The notes under the pieces: model-generated
The model's input: only the letters and a program-made list of their open reading frames with translations
The model's database searches: none
Told to the model about the DNA's origin: nothing
Source of the DNA: Allium sativum
Lineage: Eukaryota; Streptophyta; Magnoliopsida; Asparagales; Amaryllidaceae
Direction: 5' to 3'
NCBI GenBank assembly: GCA_030737875.1
Contig: CM060912.1
Span: forward strand, 205,171,231 to 205,235,230
DNA length: 64,000 bases
Shown: positions 23,586 to 35,719 of the stretch, one piece after another
Layout: the number at the start of each line of letters is the position of its first letter
Numbering within the stretch: the stretch's first letter is position 1
Position numbers and translations under genes: made by a program

Positions 23586-26500
23586 GGATGGATGAACTTA
23601 TTAATATCCGACTACAACACGGTGGACAGTTTCTAAGGACATGTTACATTGGTGGAGAATCCTTTGTAGTAACAAAGTATGATGTAGACCGCTTTTCATA
23701 CAGTGTGCTTATGGACTTTATTAAAGATGCTCTCCATTACACTAAAATATGAGGAGTCTATAATATCAGCAAAGGGATGAGGGGTGGCTGACAGCTAATA
23801 TTGAATGACAAGGACGTAAACGATACGTACAGGGCTGCATTAATAAGCAAAGAGATGTGGTTTTTTACATTGACAACACCATTAACAAAGACAGTGAGCC
23901 GTTGATTCAACTACAGCCACATGTAATCATACGACCAAGGAAAAACATAATTCAAGGTATATATGTATATGTAATATAGATCCATTCTTATATATATATA
24001 TATATATCTGTGTGTTTAAAGAATTATAAAGGAGGCCATCGTTATTATTTTTATTGTTCCAGGTTCTGCTAAGAAGCCGGTTGCAAAGCGCAAGCATACT
24101 ACTGCACATAGACTTTAGTAGCAACACAAAATGATGAAAAACAACCCAACTCAAGTGGATCAGAAGATATCGCTGGAGCCTGATATGAATAATGATGTTA
24201 CTGTGACGGACAAAGGAACCAGGAGGAAATTAAATGTAAAAAATGAAACAGATAGTGATGATGATACCCGAGAGAATGAAGCCTAGGTTCAGGTATTTTT
24301 CAGTTTTATTAATCTGGATGAAATCTTGCATTTCAAACTACTTTTTATTAAAATTCTTCACGTAAAAGCAAGAACTGGATTTTAGTTGTTTTCTGTTACT
24401 GTGTCGATGTCTTATTCCGACCATGAAGGTTGCCGCTAATTCAAGCAACTATTTGTTCTTTGTGCATGCATTCTGTCAAAATAGCAAGAACTGTTTATAC
24501 ATCAACTCTATTTGGGTAACTAGCTTAAATTTATTATTGATGGTAAGTAATAATGCTAATCTGCTTACAGTTCTCACAACCATCAGTTTGGCGAAGTATG
24601 AACAAGAGCGAATCGCGCGAATGCAAGAAAACGATGCAGTTAGTAGATCACTTGGGGTACCTTCATTGGTTAATTGTATGCAAGAGGTTGCCGCACGAAG
24701 TAAAAAAGATAAAGGTAAAGATGTTGTTGGACATGATGAATATATCCTAGAAAATGCTGGTGAAGACGTCACTGATGATTCATCGGATTCAGAGGTATAA
24801 AGAAGTTATTTATTTATTACTTATTGTCTTTTCCTTTATGAACATAAAAAAATCTTGAACTTTGACTTAATTGTAGAGAATCAAAATTGTTAAGTCAAAG
24901 GATCCTTTACTTGGACCGAGAACTTGTTCGCGAACAAATGCAGCCATTGAAATTGAGAAGGAAGCGATGACCTACACACCCTCTAAAGAAAGCTGGCTCC
25001 AACAAGGAGTTGATCACGACACACACTCCCACTCCAAAGAAACTCAGTAACCAGGAGAAATTTTCAGAAGCATTAAAGAAATTGACAAAAACTACATCGC
25101 CTTTTTCAGGAGTTTTAAAACCTGCAACGACTCGTCCATCCGTTTTAAAACCTACATGTAGCAAATTATTCAAATTATCAACCAACTCATGTGAAGCTGC
25201 TGGTTCAGTTGCTGCTTATTTAGCAATGCGGAAACGTCAAAAGCAAAATATTGAAGCGCCTCCTATAATGGAAAATCTTATTGATCGATTAGAGCAGGAA
25301 TGGATTGCACAGGAAGATGAAGCAGGTACAGGTACAATATAATGTTTCTTTATCTGTGCACTGCACTGCACTGTTGAGTGTGTCTATTTTATATTCATTT
25401 TTTTGAACCTGGTATATAAAGCACAAGGTCCAAAATATCCTAGAGGGATGTCAAAAATGACCAAGGTGCATGCTAAAACCCCTGATGATAAAGTAATCAC
25501 TGAGTTGAATGAGGATGGTCAGCCAATATTTGATAATATTACAGAGTTAAGAAATTTTCTTGGGACACTGGCAAAGGATAATGTGTCTCTTATTTACAAC
25601 AATTGGCATGTTGTTCCTGATCAATTAAAGCGATAAATGTTGGAATATGCTCTGGTACAATCTAATTTCCTTAACCATATACAGTTCAACTGACTTCCAA
25701 AATATTTGGTTTTAATTAATTAGTTTGCTTCCTGAATTTTGTGATTGATATATTGTTGGCTAGGTATGTCATTCCGGAAGAAGGACAAAAGTGGGTCTTG
25801 AACACGCTTAACAACTCTTGGAGGCAGTACAAATTTCGCATCAAAGCAAGGTATTATAAAAAAATATTTAACTGATGAGGAAAGGCTTGCAAATAGGCCC
25901 AATACAATTTCGTTGGAGGATTTTAAAATGCTCTTGGAATACTGGGGGGATGAAGAAGTTCAGGTATGGCTTTAATGATGTTCACATTTGTACAATGTTT
26001 AGTAGTTCACATTATCTTGTTAGCACTAATCTTTTCTTTAGTATTTCGCATTATCCTTGTTTAGTGCTATTTTTTTTTTGGATTTCCAGGCCTTAGCTGA
26101 TACTAATTCCGCGCATCGTAATTCATTAAATGAGACACATACCATGGGTCCAAAACTCATGTAGTATCTAAAGAGAAGATAGTATGTGTTTTTTTGAACT
26201 TAAGGTTTTTTTTGTGATTGAGTTGAATTGGCCACATGATAATTCTAATTTGTTATATCATTGAATTATATTTTATATATCATTGTCACAATGTTCATAG
26301 GCAGCAGCTAAATCTGTAAATTCTTAACATTGAATTTTAAAAATTGTGTTTAATTTTTGGTAATCCTAATACTTGACAGAGAAAGAAGGACCCAGAAAAG
26401 CCTCCCCATTCGATGTCTTGGTTTATTTGGAAACATATAAACGAGAACCGGGTAGAAGTTACAAGACTAACACGGATGAACTAAATGCCAAATATGTGAG

Positions 26501-27029
26501 TACATATATAATTAGATACTGAAATTGCAATACTTATGTCAGTATAATTGGCACATTGTACATTTGTTGGAGCTGCTTAATTAATCGAACACATAGTTAG
26601 TTTGAAAGAAAACCCGTTCTTTTAATAAATTCATTCGTGCCAGCTGCCTATTTATATATGTGCTTGCCTGGTTTTCATTTTGTAGGTGAAGGTTCAAGCA
26701 ATGGTGGATGCAGGAAACATTGCTGAGGCAGATGCACTTGTTTCTGGTGGGAAGAGCTACACGCGGAACTGGCTTGTAGGAAGGCAAGGTAAAATGGCCG
26801 AAAAGTCTCCAACAACTCCTGGTTCTTCGGACAGTTATATGCAAGAGCTGACCCAAAAAATAAGGCAAGAGCTTAAGACGAATAGAAAAGTGAAAGAGAA
26901 CGTGTCATGTGTGTTAAAAAGCTAGGTGAAGCCAATCCAGATCTTAATTTAGACGTCGGAGACTTTTGTGTCACCACAACAAGTGATGAAGATGACATTG
27001 TTACCCTTGTAACCCCGGCTACTGACTGA
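23586..27029 (+). pseudogene. TNPA/Transposase_24-like second CACTA gene
   Basis: Multi-exon remnant of the second CACTA protein, the kind that binds subterminal repeats. The first part (from 23586: INIRLQHGGQF, YIGGES, DVDRFSYSVLMDFIKD) resembles the PB1-like domain found in plant transposon proteins. Lys-rich and acidic stretches follow (24590-24800, 25010-25342). The Transposase_24 part has PRGMSKMTKVHA with a Gly-Gln-Pro motif (25430-25530), VIPEEGQKWVLNT (about 25769), a DEERLANRPNT exon (about 25873-25964), then SPFDVLVYLETYKREPGRSY (about 26400) and VQAMVDAGNIAEADALVSGG (26686-26925). A one-base shift near 26910 leads to an acidic C-terminus ending at 27029. Several stops and shifts; exon limits are approximate. 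Confidence 0.75.
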
Positions 27030-27615
27030 CGTATTTGGATGATATGTGTTAGCACTTGTGATATATTCCGTTCTTTTAAATTATGGCACATGTGGTATGT
27101 GTTCGTGATGACACTTGTGGTATGTTTGGATGATGGCGCTTGTGGTATGTGTTGGTAATGACATTTATGAGTTGGTATATATAATTAGTTGGTCTGACTG
27201 TAGTTATGAATGTTTCGGGAGGATTTATTGTATGAATATTTTGGATTGAATATATGTACTGTAGAATTTGTAATTACAGGGTTGTATTACAGCTACATTT
27301 GATTTTTTTTATGGTGTTGCGTTTGAATTTTTTTACCATTGCAGTTGATGTTTTCTAGTGTTACATTACAGTACTATGGTGTCGCATTAGATGGTACTGT
27401 GGTGTTGCATTAGATTGTTGTGGTGTTGCATTAGACTGGGCTGTGGTGTTGCATTAAGTGTAATATTATTAATTCCACAATGGTACGACACGTGGGCCCC
27501 ACAGCTTACGTGGTGCCATGTGGATAGCTGACGTGGCATGTGACATATGTGCAGCTGACGTGGTGAGATGATATGGCATGTGACACGTTGCCAGCTAATG
27601 TGGAAAGTCCATTGC
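27030..27615 (+). other. CACTA right subterminal region
   Basis: No gene. Contains repeated TGGTATGTGTT-type units (27085-27165), then the GTTGCATTAGA array (27375-27460), and a GC-richer stretch with repeated CAGCTGACGTGG/ACACGT-like words (27485-27605). These probably serve in transposase recognition or in ending transcription; the function is inferred. Confidence 0.55.
27375..27460 (+). repeat. GGTGTTGCATTAGA subterminal repeats
   Basis: Four close copies of (G)TGTTGCATTAGA or GTCGCATTAGA, spaced about 25 bp. The motif also occurs near the left end (6951) and at 35650 beyond the nested element. Confidence 0.75.
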
Positions 27616-27620
27616 ACCCC
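27616..27620. repeat. Target duplication ACCCC of Gypsy-2 (left copy)
   Basis: ACCCC before the left LTR; repeated at 35594-35598 after the right LTR. Confidence 0.93.
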
Positions 27621-28007
27621 TGTAACACCCCACCTCCGCTAGGGTCACTCACAAAGGGAATGCACTAGTTTTGGAGAAGCGTTATCGAGGTAAACAAACA
27701 CAGAAATATTACAAGACAGAACATAAATAAAACAGCGGAATATTCAAAAGCTAAATTTCATTACTTTCAAAAAGAGTCAAAACCTTTTACATCCAAAGTA
27801 CCAAATAGCCAAAGTCATTATTTTCCATTACAACAAATCATGTCTTGCATAAATAAAGAAGCATATTCTTAAAATAACAAAAGTAGCTTATTCCCCAAAG
27901 GTAGCAGAAATGCAGCGATAGCATAGCTCAAGATCAAACCATACATGAGCTGAACAGAAAGCAAGCGAAATCCAAGCTAAGTGCTAGAGTTTCCTCCCTG
28001 AGAGCCT

Positions 28008-28026
28008 GGGGGGGGGGGGGGGGGGG
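28008..28026. repeat. Poly-G run (19 G)
   Basis: Uninterrupted G tract after AGAGCCT. The matching place in the other LTR (32860-32865) has six G, so it expanded after insertion or is a sequencing artefact. Confidence 0.8.
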
Positions 28027-28699
28027 ACGAAAGGAAAAGAGGCGAAAGAAAATGGGTCAGTCATAAAGACTGGTAAGTCCCAGTGACTTTCAACATAAAA
28101 ACAGGTAAAGGTAACACGACATGTATAAATTGAAAGTAAACATAAGGATGATGATAAGATGGGCAAGATATACTAAGATAACATGATAAATCAAGTATAA
28201 ATCAAGTATAGCATCGCATGTTCAAGGTTCGCTGCACCGTCTGTACTAATATCCCAACCCATGTCAAAAGTTAACTATGAAGTGATCCCTTGGCCCAATA
28301 TCATGAATGACCCATTACTAGGTCCAATGGAACGATCCACTAATCGATCGGCTCCCTACAAGTTCTAGCTCGTCATGTGTCTGTCATACGGCCCTATCAC
28401 GAATGTAGTCAGCTGTGCTAGGTCCACCATAGGGTGTATCAAGCCCTAGGGTGCCAACCACGGACACGAATCAAGCATGCACAGATAAACCTAGTGATGC
28501 CCAATGCCTGCTTTTTCAACTCCGGACCACGTGCACGACCATAGCCCGCCTGAACCTACACTGGCGCACCAACTCATCCGTCGTTCTGGTCACTTATAAT
28601 CAGCCCAGTAATCGTGCCCCACCCTGCCTAGTTCCAGGGTACCATGATACATCTAGTGGGTTACTGCTGAAATGGACCGCGTAACTAGGGTTTCTGTCC

Positions 28700-28915
28700 A
28701 ATAGGTTAAGTGTTGTCATTTAAACTCGTGACTTAACCCTTATCAGTCTAGCATGTCAAGTTGGTTAAGTGTTGTCATTCAAGTTCGTGACTTAACCCGC
28801 CTACATGTCATGTCAAATTTGACTAAGTGTTGTCGTTCAAGTTCATGACTTAGCCCTACGAATCATGTATCAAGTTGGCTAAGTGTTGTCTTTCATGTTC
28901 ATGACTTAACCCTAT
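28700..28915. repeat. Four hairpin repeats GGTTAAGT...ACTTAACC
   Basis: Four units of about 60 bp, each with arms GGTTAAGT (or variants GACTAAGT, GGCTAAGT) and ACTTAACC (or ACTTAGCC) enclosing TGTTGTC.TT.A..TCGTG. The other LTR has the same set at 33530-33742. Confidence 0.75.
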
Positions 28916-29680
28916 CATGTGGCTTTAATTCATTAATGCACCCCAACCTCTCACATTAGACCTGTTGTTGTGGTCACTGGATATGCCGGGCGGTTCCGAG
29001 TAGATTTACGCCACAACTCAGTCTGACCTCGGGTCTCAAGCGCGATATGACCAACTACCCACATTGGATCCTATTGTTTGCAGTAACTGGATTTGCCGGG
29101 CGCATTTGGGCAGAATTACACTGCAAACTCAACCCAACCTAAAGTTGGCCATTTTCAAGCTCATTCTAGTGTCATGTCCATGTTCAAATTTCATATCAAG
29201 TTCGTGTCAAGTTTCAAGGCAAGTTTCATGTCCATATCCAGATCCAAGTTATAACAATGTTCATGTTTCAATTTATGCCTATTATCAAGTTCATGATTCA
29301 TGTTCATAACCAATTCATGTTTTTCCTAATCTACCCAAATCGTATTCCCATCGTATGTAAACGTGAATCGATCTATATTACAAGTAAATCCAAACCCCGA
29401 AATAAAGGGAATAACATCAAAACTATTATAGGAAAAAAGGACGAGCATAAAGTGATAAAAGGGATTACAAGTCTAGCATGATATAACTTGAGATAATTGG
29501 TTATAACATCATTGGCATATAGAATAGTAGCCTCAAAACTTTAGGATTTCAAATCTAGTATGATAAGGTTATAGTCATGATAAATGTTGACATAAGGTGA
29601 TAGTCCCAAACTTGTGAATAATAACTGATTCAACATCACAGGCATGATAATATTATGGACATGAAAGGATTCGATTTACA

Positions 29681-30020
29681 ACATGAATAGGCCCAAATTA
29701 ATCTCATAGCAATATTCCTAAAAGTCAAGATCCGAGGTGAACAAGAATAGATATGAATCAGTCATCATACATAGATCCAATTCCAATTTATAACATGAAT
29801 AGGCTCAAATTAATCTCATACCAATATTCCCAAAAGTCAAGATCCAGGATGAACAAGAATAGATATGAATCAATCATCATACATAGATCCAATTCCAATT
29901 TATAACATGAATAGGCTCAAATTAATCTCACAGCAACATTCCCAAAAGTCAAGATCCAAGATGAACAAGAATAGATATGAATCAATTATCATACATAGAT
30001 CCAATTCCAATTTATAACAT
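29681..30020. repeat. 113-bp tandem array in Gypsy-2 LTR
   Basis: Three full units starting CATGAATAGG at 29681, 29794 and 29906. The partner LTR has the equivalent array from about 34510 to 34848. Confidence 0.85.
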
Positions 30021-30413
30021 GTCAATATTGAGTTTATAGTTTTTATCTAAAAGTAACTTGAACTTACAGATCGTGGTCTAAGAAATTTAGATGCAGAAGT
30101 CAAGTCTAGAAACTAGTCGATGAATTGTTGAATCTTGATTTGATTGTAGAAGCAAATCCCCAATATGCAATTCCTAGCCGCAGTCTTCAAGAAATAATCT
30201 TCGCGTTGTATTTTAATTTATCTTAATTTAATTTAGAGGAAGAAGAAGAAGCCATGACCATCAAGAATTTGTGCAGCATAAGGTTAGAAAAGAATGGTGT
30301 AAAGAGAATGAAGCTAGGAGGCTGTTTATATAGGATTGGGCAGACGAATCTGGTCATAAAACGAGTCTAAATGGATCAGAATGCATCAGGTTCAAAAACT
30401 GGGTTCGGAAGGC

Positions 30414-30492
30414 AGGTCGACCCCCAGGTCGACACTATGGTCGACCTGGTCCCTAGGAGGTCGACACTTTGGTCGACCCCCAGGTCGACCTG
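30414..30492. promoter_or_regulatory. GTCGAC cluster in U3 (six sites), Gypsy-2
   Basis: Six GTCGAC sites in about 75 bp in the pattern AGGTCGACCCCC, GGTCGACACT, GGTCGACCTGG. It lies about 80 bp upstream of the TATA-like box in element orientation. Confidence 0.5.
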
Positions 30493-30768
30493 ATCCTGGG
30501 TGGGAAATTTCCCGCCTAGCCAGTTCTGGGTTTTGAATTCGAATTTTAATTTTAACTTTCAAGCTATTTTTGATTCTGAAAATTCCTGAAACTTCGGAGG
30601 GTCATATCTCCCTCATACGGACTCCGTTTTCGAAAACTCGGACTCGTTTCCAAGAAGAATTTCGAGACGAACACAATGGCGCAACCCGTTTCCCTTGATT
30701 ATTATTTTAAAAATTAGTTCTTCCTTTATTTATGGTTTTAACTTGTTATTAAAAATCGGGTTGTTACA

Positions 30769-31315
30769 TTCTCCCCTCCTTAAAGGATTTCGTCCCCGAA
30801 ATCTTCAAGTTAAGAAGATTGCATCCTATCATCCAATCATCCATCTACTCAAAACATCATCCACAAGCAATCATTGTCCTTAAAAGATTTCTAATGCTGT
30901 ATGAACATATGCAGAAAGTGTGTGTATATGTTCCTTATCTAATGCAAATGATCAGGCTTGATTGATCTTCTTAATGCAAAATATGTTTAGTTCCATGAAT
31001 CCAACACGTATGCAAATAGTCCTAGTCACACAAACACTATATGTGTGCACAAACATCCATCCATATGCAACATCCACATGATAACACATTCAATTTCATC
31101 CATAAACAAGTATAAACACTCATGCATATGTAATATGAAAATGTATCTGAGTCGATCTAGTGCCAAATGTGTGTTATGCAACCACGAGCAACCACTTGCA
31201 ACCATTTGCAAACATCAACCATAACATGTTTCAATCACATGTTTACATCCAAAAAAGGGTTCTACCTAAGGTTCTCAAGATAGGATTGAGAAGATAAGCA
31301 AGATAAAACAAAGCA
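30769..31315 (-). other. Gypsy-2 3' untranslated interior with polypurine tract
   Basis: 30769-30780 reads AAGGAGGGGAGAA-like on the minus strand, next to the LTR. The remainder aligns with Gypsy-1 13161-13700 and has no gene. Confidence 0.85.
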
Positions 31316-32278
31316 TCAAGGAGAAGAAGTTAAAGATGTACCCCCAAAAGGTCCTGCTTGCGGGGCTTGCCCTTGCTTCTTAGGGCAGTTCTTGCTGATA
31401 TGTACAGTATCACCACACTGGAAGCATGCTCCCATCTTCATCTTCTTCTTTCTACAATCCTGGACTATATGCCCCTTAATAACACAGAAGTGGCATTTTC
31501 TTTTCTCACGTGTCTTGTTATCATTATTGTTGTTGTTGTTCTTGCCTCCTTTCTCGGAGTCTATCTTCTTGTTTTGAGACTCAATCGCCTTGACCTCCTT
31601 CTTGCCATTAATGTCTTCTTCATTTAAGAGCGCCATGTCTACTAACTTTTTGTAAGTAGCCCCCATAGGTATGTGGGTCATAGCCAGGCTGTGAAGCAGC
31701 TCATTCAATCCCTTGACAAAACAGAGAGCCTTCTTATGAGGAGTATTCACTAAGTCCAGTCCAAACCGAGCCAGCTGATTGAATTGATTGACGTACTCCT
31801 TGACCGTCATACTTCCTTGCTTAAGAGATAAGAACTTTTCCAGCTGTAAACTTTGTTCAACTTGTGAGAGGAATTTCATCTCGAACCTTATTCTAAAATC
31901 CATCCATGTTTCAACCGGCCTCTCAGCAATAGTGACTTCCCTCTAATAGGAAGCTTCGTCTTTGAGTAACCATACTGCCAACTGTACCTTCTGCCTATCG
32001 TCCACCTCGAAGATAACGAACAAATCCTTAGTTTCTTTGAGCTAGTTCCTCGCTTCTACGAATGATTCAGTCCCCTTGAAATCCTTTCCACCCATGGCCC
32101 TAAAATCTTTACAGATCTTTGAGAAAGCAATTGCACGAGGAGGGGAAGGAGGAGGAGGAATCGCTGCAGCTGGAGGAGGAATATCTGCTGGGCCTGCATC
32201 GTTGGCCATAGCCTCTAAGTACCTCCTGAACCAGCCAGGTATTGGCATGCCCTCTAGATAGTTAAGATTCCCAGACAT
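31316..32278 (-). pseudogene. Gypsy-2 gag with two in-frame stops
   Basis: One frame of 320 codons from ATG at 32278, interrupted by TAG at 32042-32044 and a second TAG near 31946. At both places Gypsy-1 gag has Trp (DWLKE and SFWWE), so these are Trp-to-stop changes. The rest is well kept: GGKDFKGTESFVEAR, FLSLKQGSMTVKEYVNQF, FVKGLNE, MTHIPMGATYKKLVDMAL, and two CCHC knuckles CHFCVIKGHIVQDC and CFQCGDTVHISKNC. An Asn run lies before the knuckles. The protein ends shortly after the second knuckle with a Gly/Pro/Ser tail; no protease follows. Before the stops it could have supplied Gag alone. Confidence 0.92.
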
Positions 32279-32456
32279 GCTGAAATGAAAAAGAAGAGAT
32301 TCAAACGAGGAAACAAAGGATAGTGCTAATGTCTTTTGGGGAATAGCCTTTAATTATAAAAAAACTTTTCTTGAAAAAAAATGCTTCTATGTAAACGGTT
32401 TTGAAAATAGTTTTAGTAGGTTTTCTAAAATTTTTTGCCCAGTCTGGTAACCTTCT

Positions 32457-32468
32457 GCTCTGATACCA
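32457..32468 (-). promoter_or_regulatory. Primer-binding site, initiator Met tRNA (Gypsy-2)
   Basis: TGGTATCAGAGC on the minus strand, two bases from the 5' LTR. Identical to the Gypsy-1 site. Confidence 0.95.
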
Positions 32469-32470
32469 AG

Positions 32471-35400
32471 TGTAACACCCCACCTCCGCTAGGGTCACTC
32501 ACAAAGGGAATGCACTAGTTTTGGAGGAGAGTTATCGAGGTAAACAAACACAGAAATATAACAAGACGGAACATAAATAAAACAATGGAATATTCAAAAG
32601 CTAAATTTCATTACTTTCAAAAAGAGTCAAAACCTTTTACATCCAAAGTAACAAATAGCCAAAGTCATTATTTTCTATTACAACAAATCCTGTCTTGCAT
32701 AAATAAAGAAGCATAATCTTAAAACGACAAAAGTAGCTTAATTCCCCAAAGGTAGCAGAAATGCAGCCATAGCATAGCTCAAGATCAAACCATACATGAG
32801 CTAAACTGAAAGCAAGCGAAATCCAAGCTAAGTGCTAGAGTTTCCTTCCTGAGAACCTAGGGGGGACGAAAGGAAAAGAGGAGAAAGAAAACGGGTCAAT
32901 CATAAAGACTGGTAAGTCCCAGTGACTTTCAGCATAAAAATAGGTAAAGGTAACACGACATGTATAAACTGAAAGTAAACATAAGGATGATGACAAGATG
33001 GGCAAGATAGATTAAGATAACATGATAAATCAAGTATAGCATCGCATGTTCAAGGTTCGCTGCACCGTCTATACTAGTATCCCAACCCATGTCAAAAGTT
33101 AACTATGAAGTGTTCCCTTGGCCCAATATCATGAATAACCCATTACTAGGTCCAACGAAACGATCCACTAATCGATCGGCTCCCTACAAGTTCTAGCTCA
33201 TCATGTGTCTGTCATACGGCCCTATCACGAATGTAGTCACCTGTGCTAGGTCCATCATAGGGTGTATCAAGCCCTAGGGTGCAAACCACCGACACGAAAC
33301 AAGCATGCACAGGTAAACCTACTGATGCCCAATGCCTGCTTTTTCAACTCCGAACCACATGCACGACAATAGCCCGCCTGAACCTACACTGGCGCACCAA
33401 CTCATCCGTCGTTCTGGTCACTTATAATCAGCCCAGTAATCGTGCCCCACCCTGCCTAGTTCCAGGGTACCATGATACATCTAGTGGGTTACTGCTGAAA
33501 TGGACCGCGTAACTAGGGTTTCTGTCCAATAGGTTAAGTGTTGTCATTTAAACTCGTGACTTAACCCTTATCAGTCTAGCATGTCAAGTTGGTTAAGTGT
33601 TGTCATTCAAGTTCGTGACTTAACCCGCCTACGTGTCATGTCAAATTTGACTAAGTGTTGTCGTTCAAGTTCATGACTTAGCCCTACGAATCATGTATCA
33701 AGTTGGTTAAGTGTTGTCTTTCATGTTCATGACTTAACCCTATCATGTGGCTTTAATTCATTAATGCACTCCAACCTTTCACATCAAACCTGTTGTTGTG
33801 GTCACTGGATATGCCGGGCGGTTCCGGGCAGATTTACACCACAACTCAGTCTGACCTCGGGTTTCAAGCGCGATATGACCAACTACCCACATTGGATCCT
33901 ATTGTTTGCAGTAAATGAATTTGCCAGGCGGTTCCGGGCAGAACTACACTACAAACTCGACCCAACCTCGAGTTGGCCATTTTCAAGTTCATTCTAGTGT
34001 CATGTCCATGTTCAAATTTCATATCAAGTTCGTGTCAAGTTTCAAGGCAAGTTTCATGTCCATATCCAGATCCAAGTTATAACAATGTTCATGTTTCAAT
34101 TTATGCCTATTATCAAGTTCATGATTCATGTTCGTAACCAATTCATGTTTTGCCTAATCTACCCAAATCGTATTCCCATCGTATGTAAACGTGAATCGAT
34201 CTATATTACAAGTAAATCCAAATCCCGAAATAAAGGGAATAACATCAAAACTATGATAGGCAAAAAGGACGAGCGGAAAGTGATAAAAGGGATTACAAGT
34301 CTAGCATGATATAACTTGAGATAATTGGTTACAACATCATTAGCATATGGAATAACAACCTCGAAACATTAGGATTTCAGATCTAGTATGATAAGGTGAT
34401 AGTCATGATAAAAGTTGACATAAGGTGATAGTCCCAAACTTGTGAATAATAACTGATTCAACATCACAGGCATGATAATATTATGGACATGAAAGGATTC
34501 GATTTACAACATGAATAGGCCCAAATTAATCTCATAGCAATATTGCCAAAAGTCAAGATCCGAGATGAACAAGAATAGATATGAATCAATCATCATACAT
34601 AGATCCAATTCCAATTTATAACATGAATAGGCTCAAATTAATCTCATACCAATATTACCAAAAGTCAAGATCCAAGATGAACAAGAATAGATATGAATCA
34701 ATTATCATACATAGATCCAATTCCAATTTATAACATGAATAGGCTCAAATTAATCTCATAGCAATATTTCCAAAAGTCAAGATCCAAGATGAACAAGAAT
34801 AGATATGAATCAATTATCATACATAGATCCAATTCCAATTTATAACATGTTTATATTAAGTTTATAGTTTTTATCTAAAAGTAACTTGAACTTACAGATC
34901 GTGGTCTAAGAAATTTAGATGCAGAAGTCAAGTCTAGAAACTAGTCGATGAATTGTTGAGTCTTGACTTGATTGTAGAAGCAAATACCCAATATGCAATT
35001 CCTAGCCGTAGTCTTCAAGAAATAATCTTCGCGTTTTATTTTAATTTATCTTAATTTAATTTAGAGGAAGAAGAAGCCATGCCCATCAACAATTTGTGCA
35101 GCATAAGGTTAGAGAAGAATGGTGTAAAGAGAATGAGGCTAAAAGGCTGTTTATTTAGGATTAGGCGGACGAATCTGGTCACAAAACGAGTCTAAATACA
35201 TCAGAATGCATCAGGTTCAAAAACTGGGTTTGGAAGGCAGGTCGACCCCCAGGTCGACACTATGGTCGACATGGTCCCTGGGAGGTCGACACTATGGTCA
35301 ACCCCCAGGTCGACCTGGTCCGGGGCGGGAATTTCCCGCCCAGCCTGTTATGGGTTTTGAATTCGAATTTGAATTCAAATTTTCGAGCTGTTTTTTATTC

Positions 35401-35593
35401 TGAAAATTCCTGAAACTTCGGAGGGTCATATCTCCCTCATACGGACTCCGATTTTCAAAAAATCGGACTCGTTTCCAAGCAGAATTTCGAGACGAACGCA
35501 ATAGCGCAACCCATTTCCCTTGATTCTTGTTTTAAAAATTAATTCTGCCTTGATTTATGGTTTTAACATGTTATTAAAATTCGGGTTGTTACA
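32471..35593 (-). repeat. Gypsy-2 5' LTR (right copy)
   Basis: 3123 bp, TGTAACACCCC to GGTTGTTACA. Its TATA-like box is changed (TAAATAAAC at about 35148-35158 against TATATAAAC in the other LTR). One of the six GTCGAC sites is GTCAAC (cluster 35240-35316). Confidence 0.95.
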
Positions 35594-35598
35594 ACCCC
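35594..35598. repeat. Target duplication ACCCC of Gypsy-2 (right copy)
   Basis: Matches 27616-27620. Confidence 0.93.
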
Positions 35599-35719
35599 AC
35601 AACCACGACCTGGAAGCCCGGCTCTGGCTTCTACTTAAGGCAACGATGTATGTTGTTGCATTACATGCCTATTTGAAAAAATGGCCAACGGCAATGCTTT
35701 TTTGATCTACGGCCACAGA

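Larger units (their letters stand above)
27621..30768 (-). repeat. Gypsy-2 3' LTR (left copy)
   Basis: TGTAACACCCCACCTCCGC to GGGTTGTTACA. Contains a 19-G run (28008-28026; six G in the partner), hairpin-forming repeats (28700-28915), a 113-bp tandem array (29681-30020), a TATA-like CTATATAAAC on the minus strand (30324-30333) and six GTCGAC sites (30414-30492). Confidence 0.95.
27621..35593 (-). mobile_element. Gypsy-2: gag-only (TR-GAG-like) LTR element, 8.0 kb
   Basis: Two LTRs of 3148 bp (27621-30768) and 3123 bp (32471-35593), target duplication ACCCC, initiator-Met primer site at 32457-32468 and polypurine tract at 30769-30780, all on the minus strand. The interior is only 1.7 kb and encodes gag alone. 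No protease, RT, RNase H or integrase trace is present. Its 3' non-coding interior and gag match Gypsy-1, and the two similarities meet near 31350, which marks an internal deletion of pol. It would need proteins from a relative to move. LTRs differ at about seven of the first 190 positions compared, so it looks somewhat older than Gypsy-1. Confidence 0.95.
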
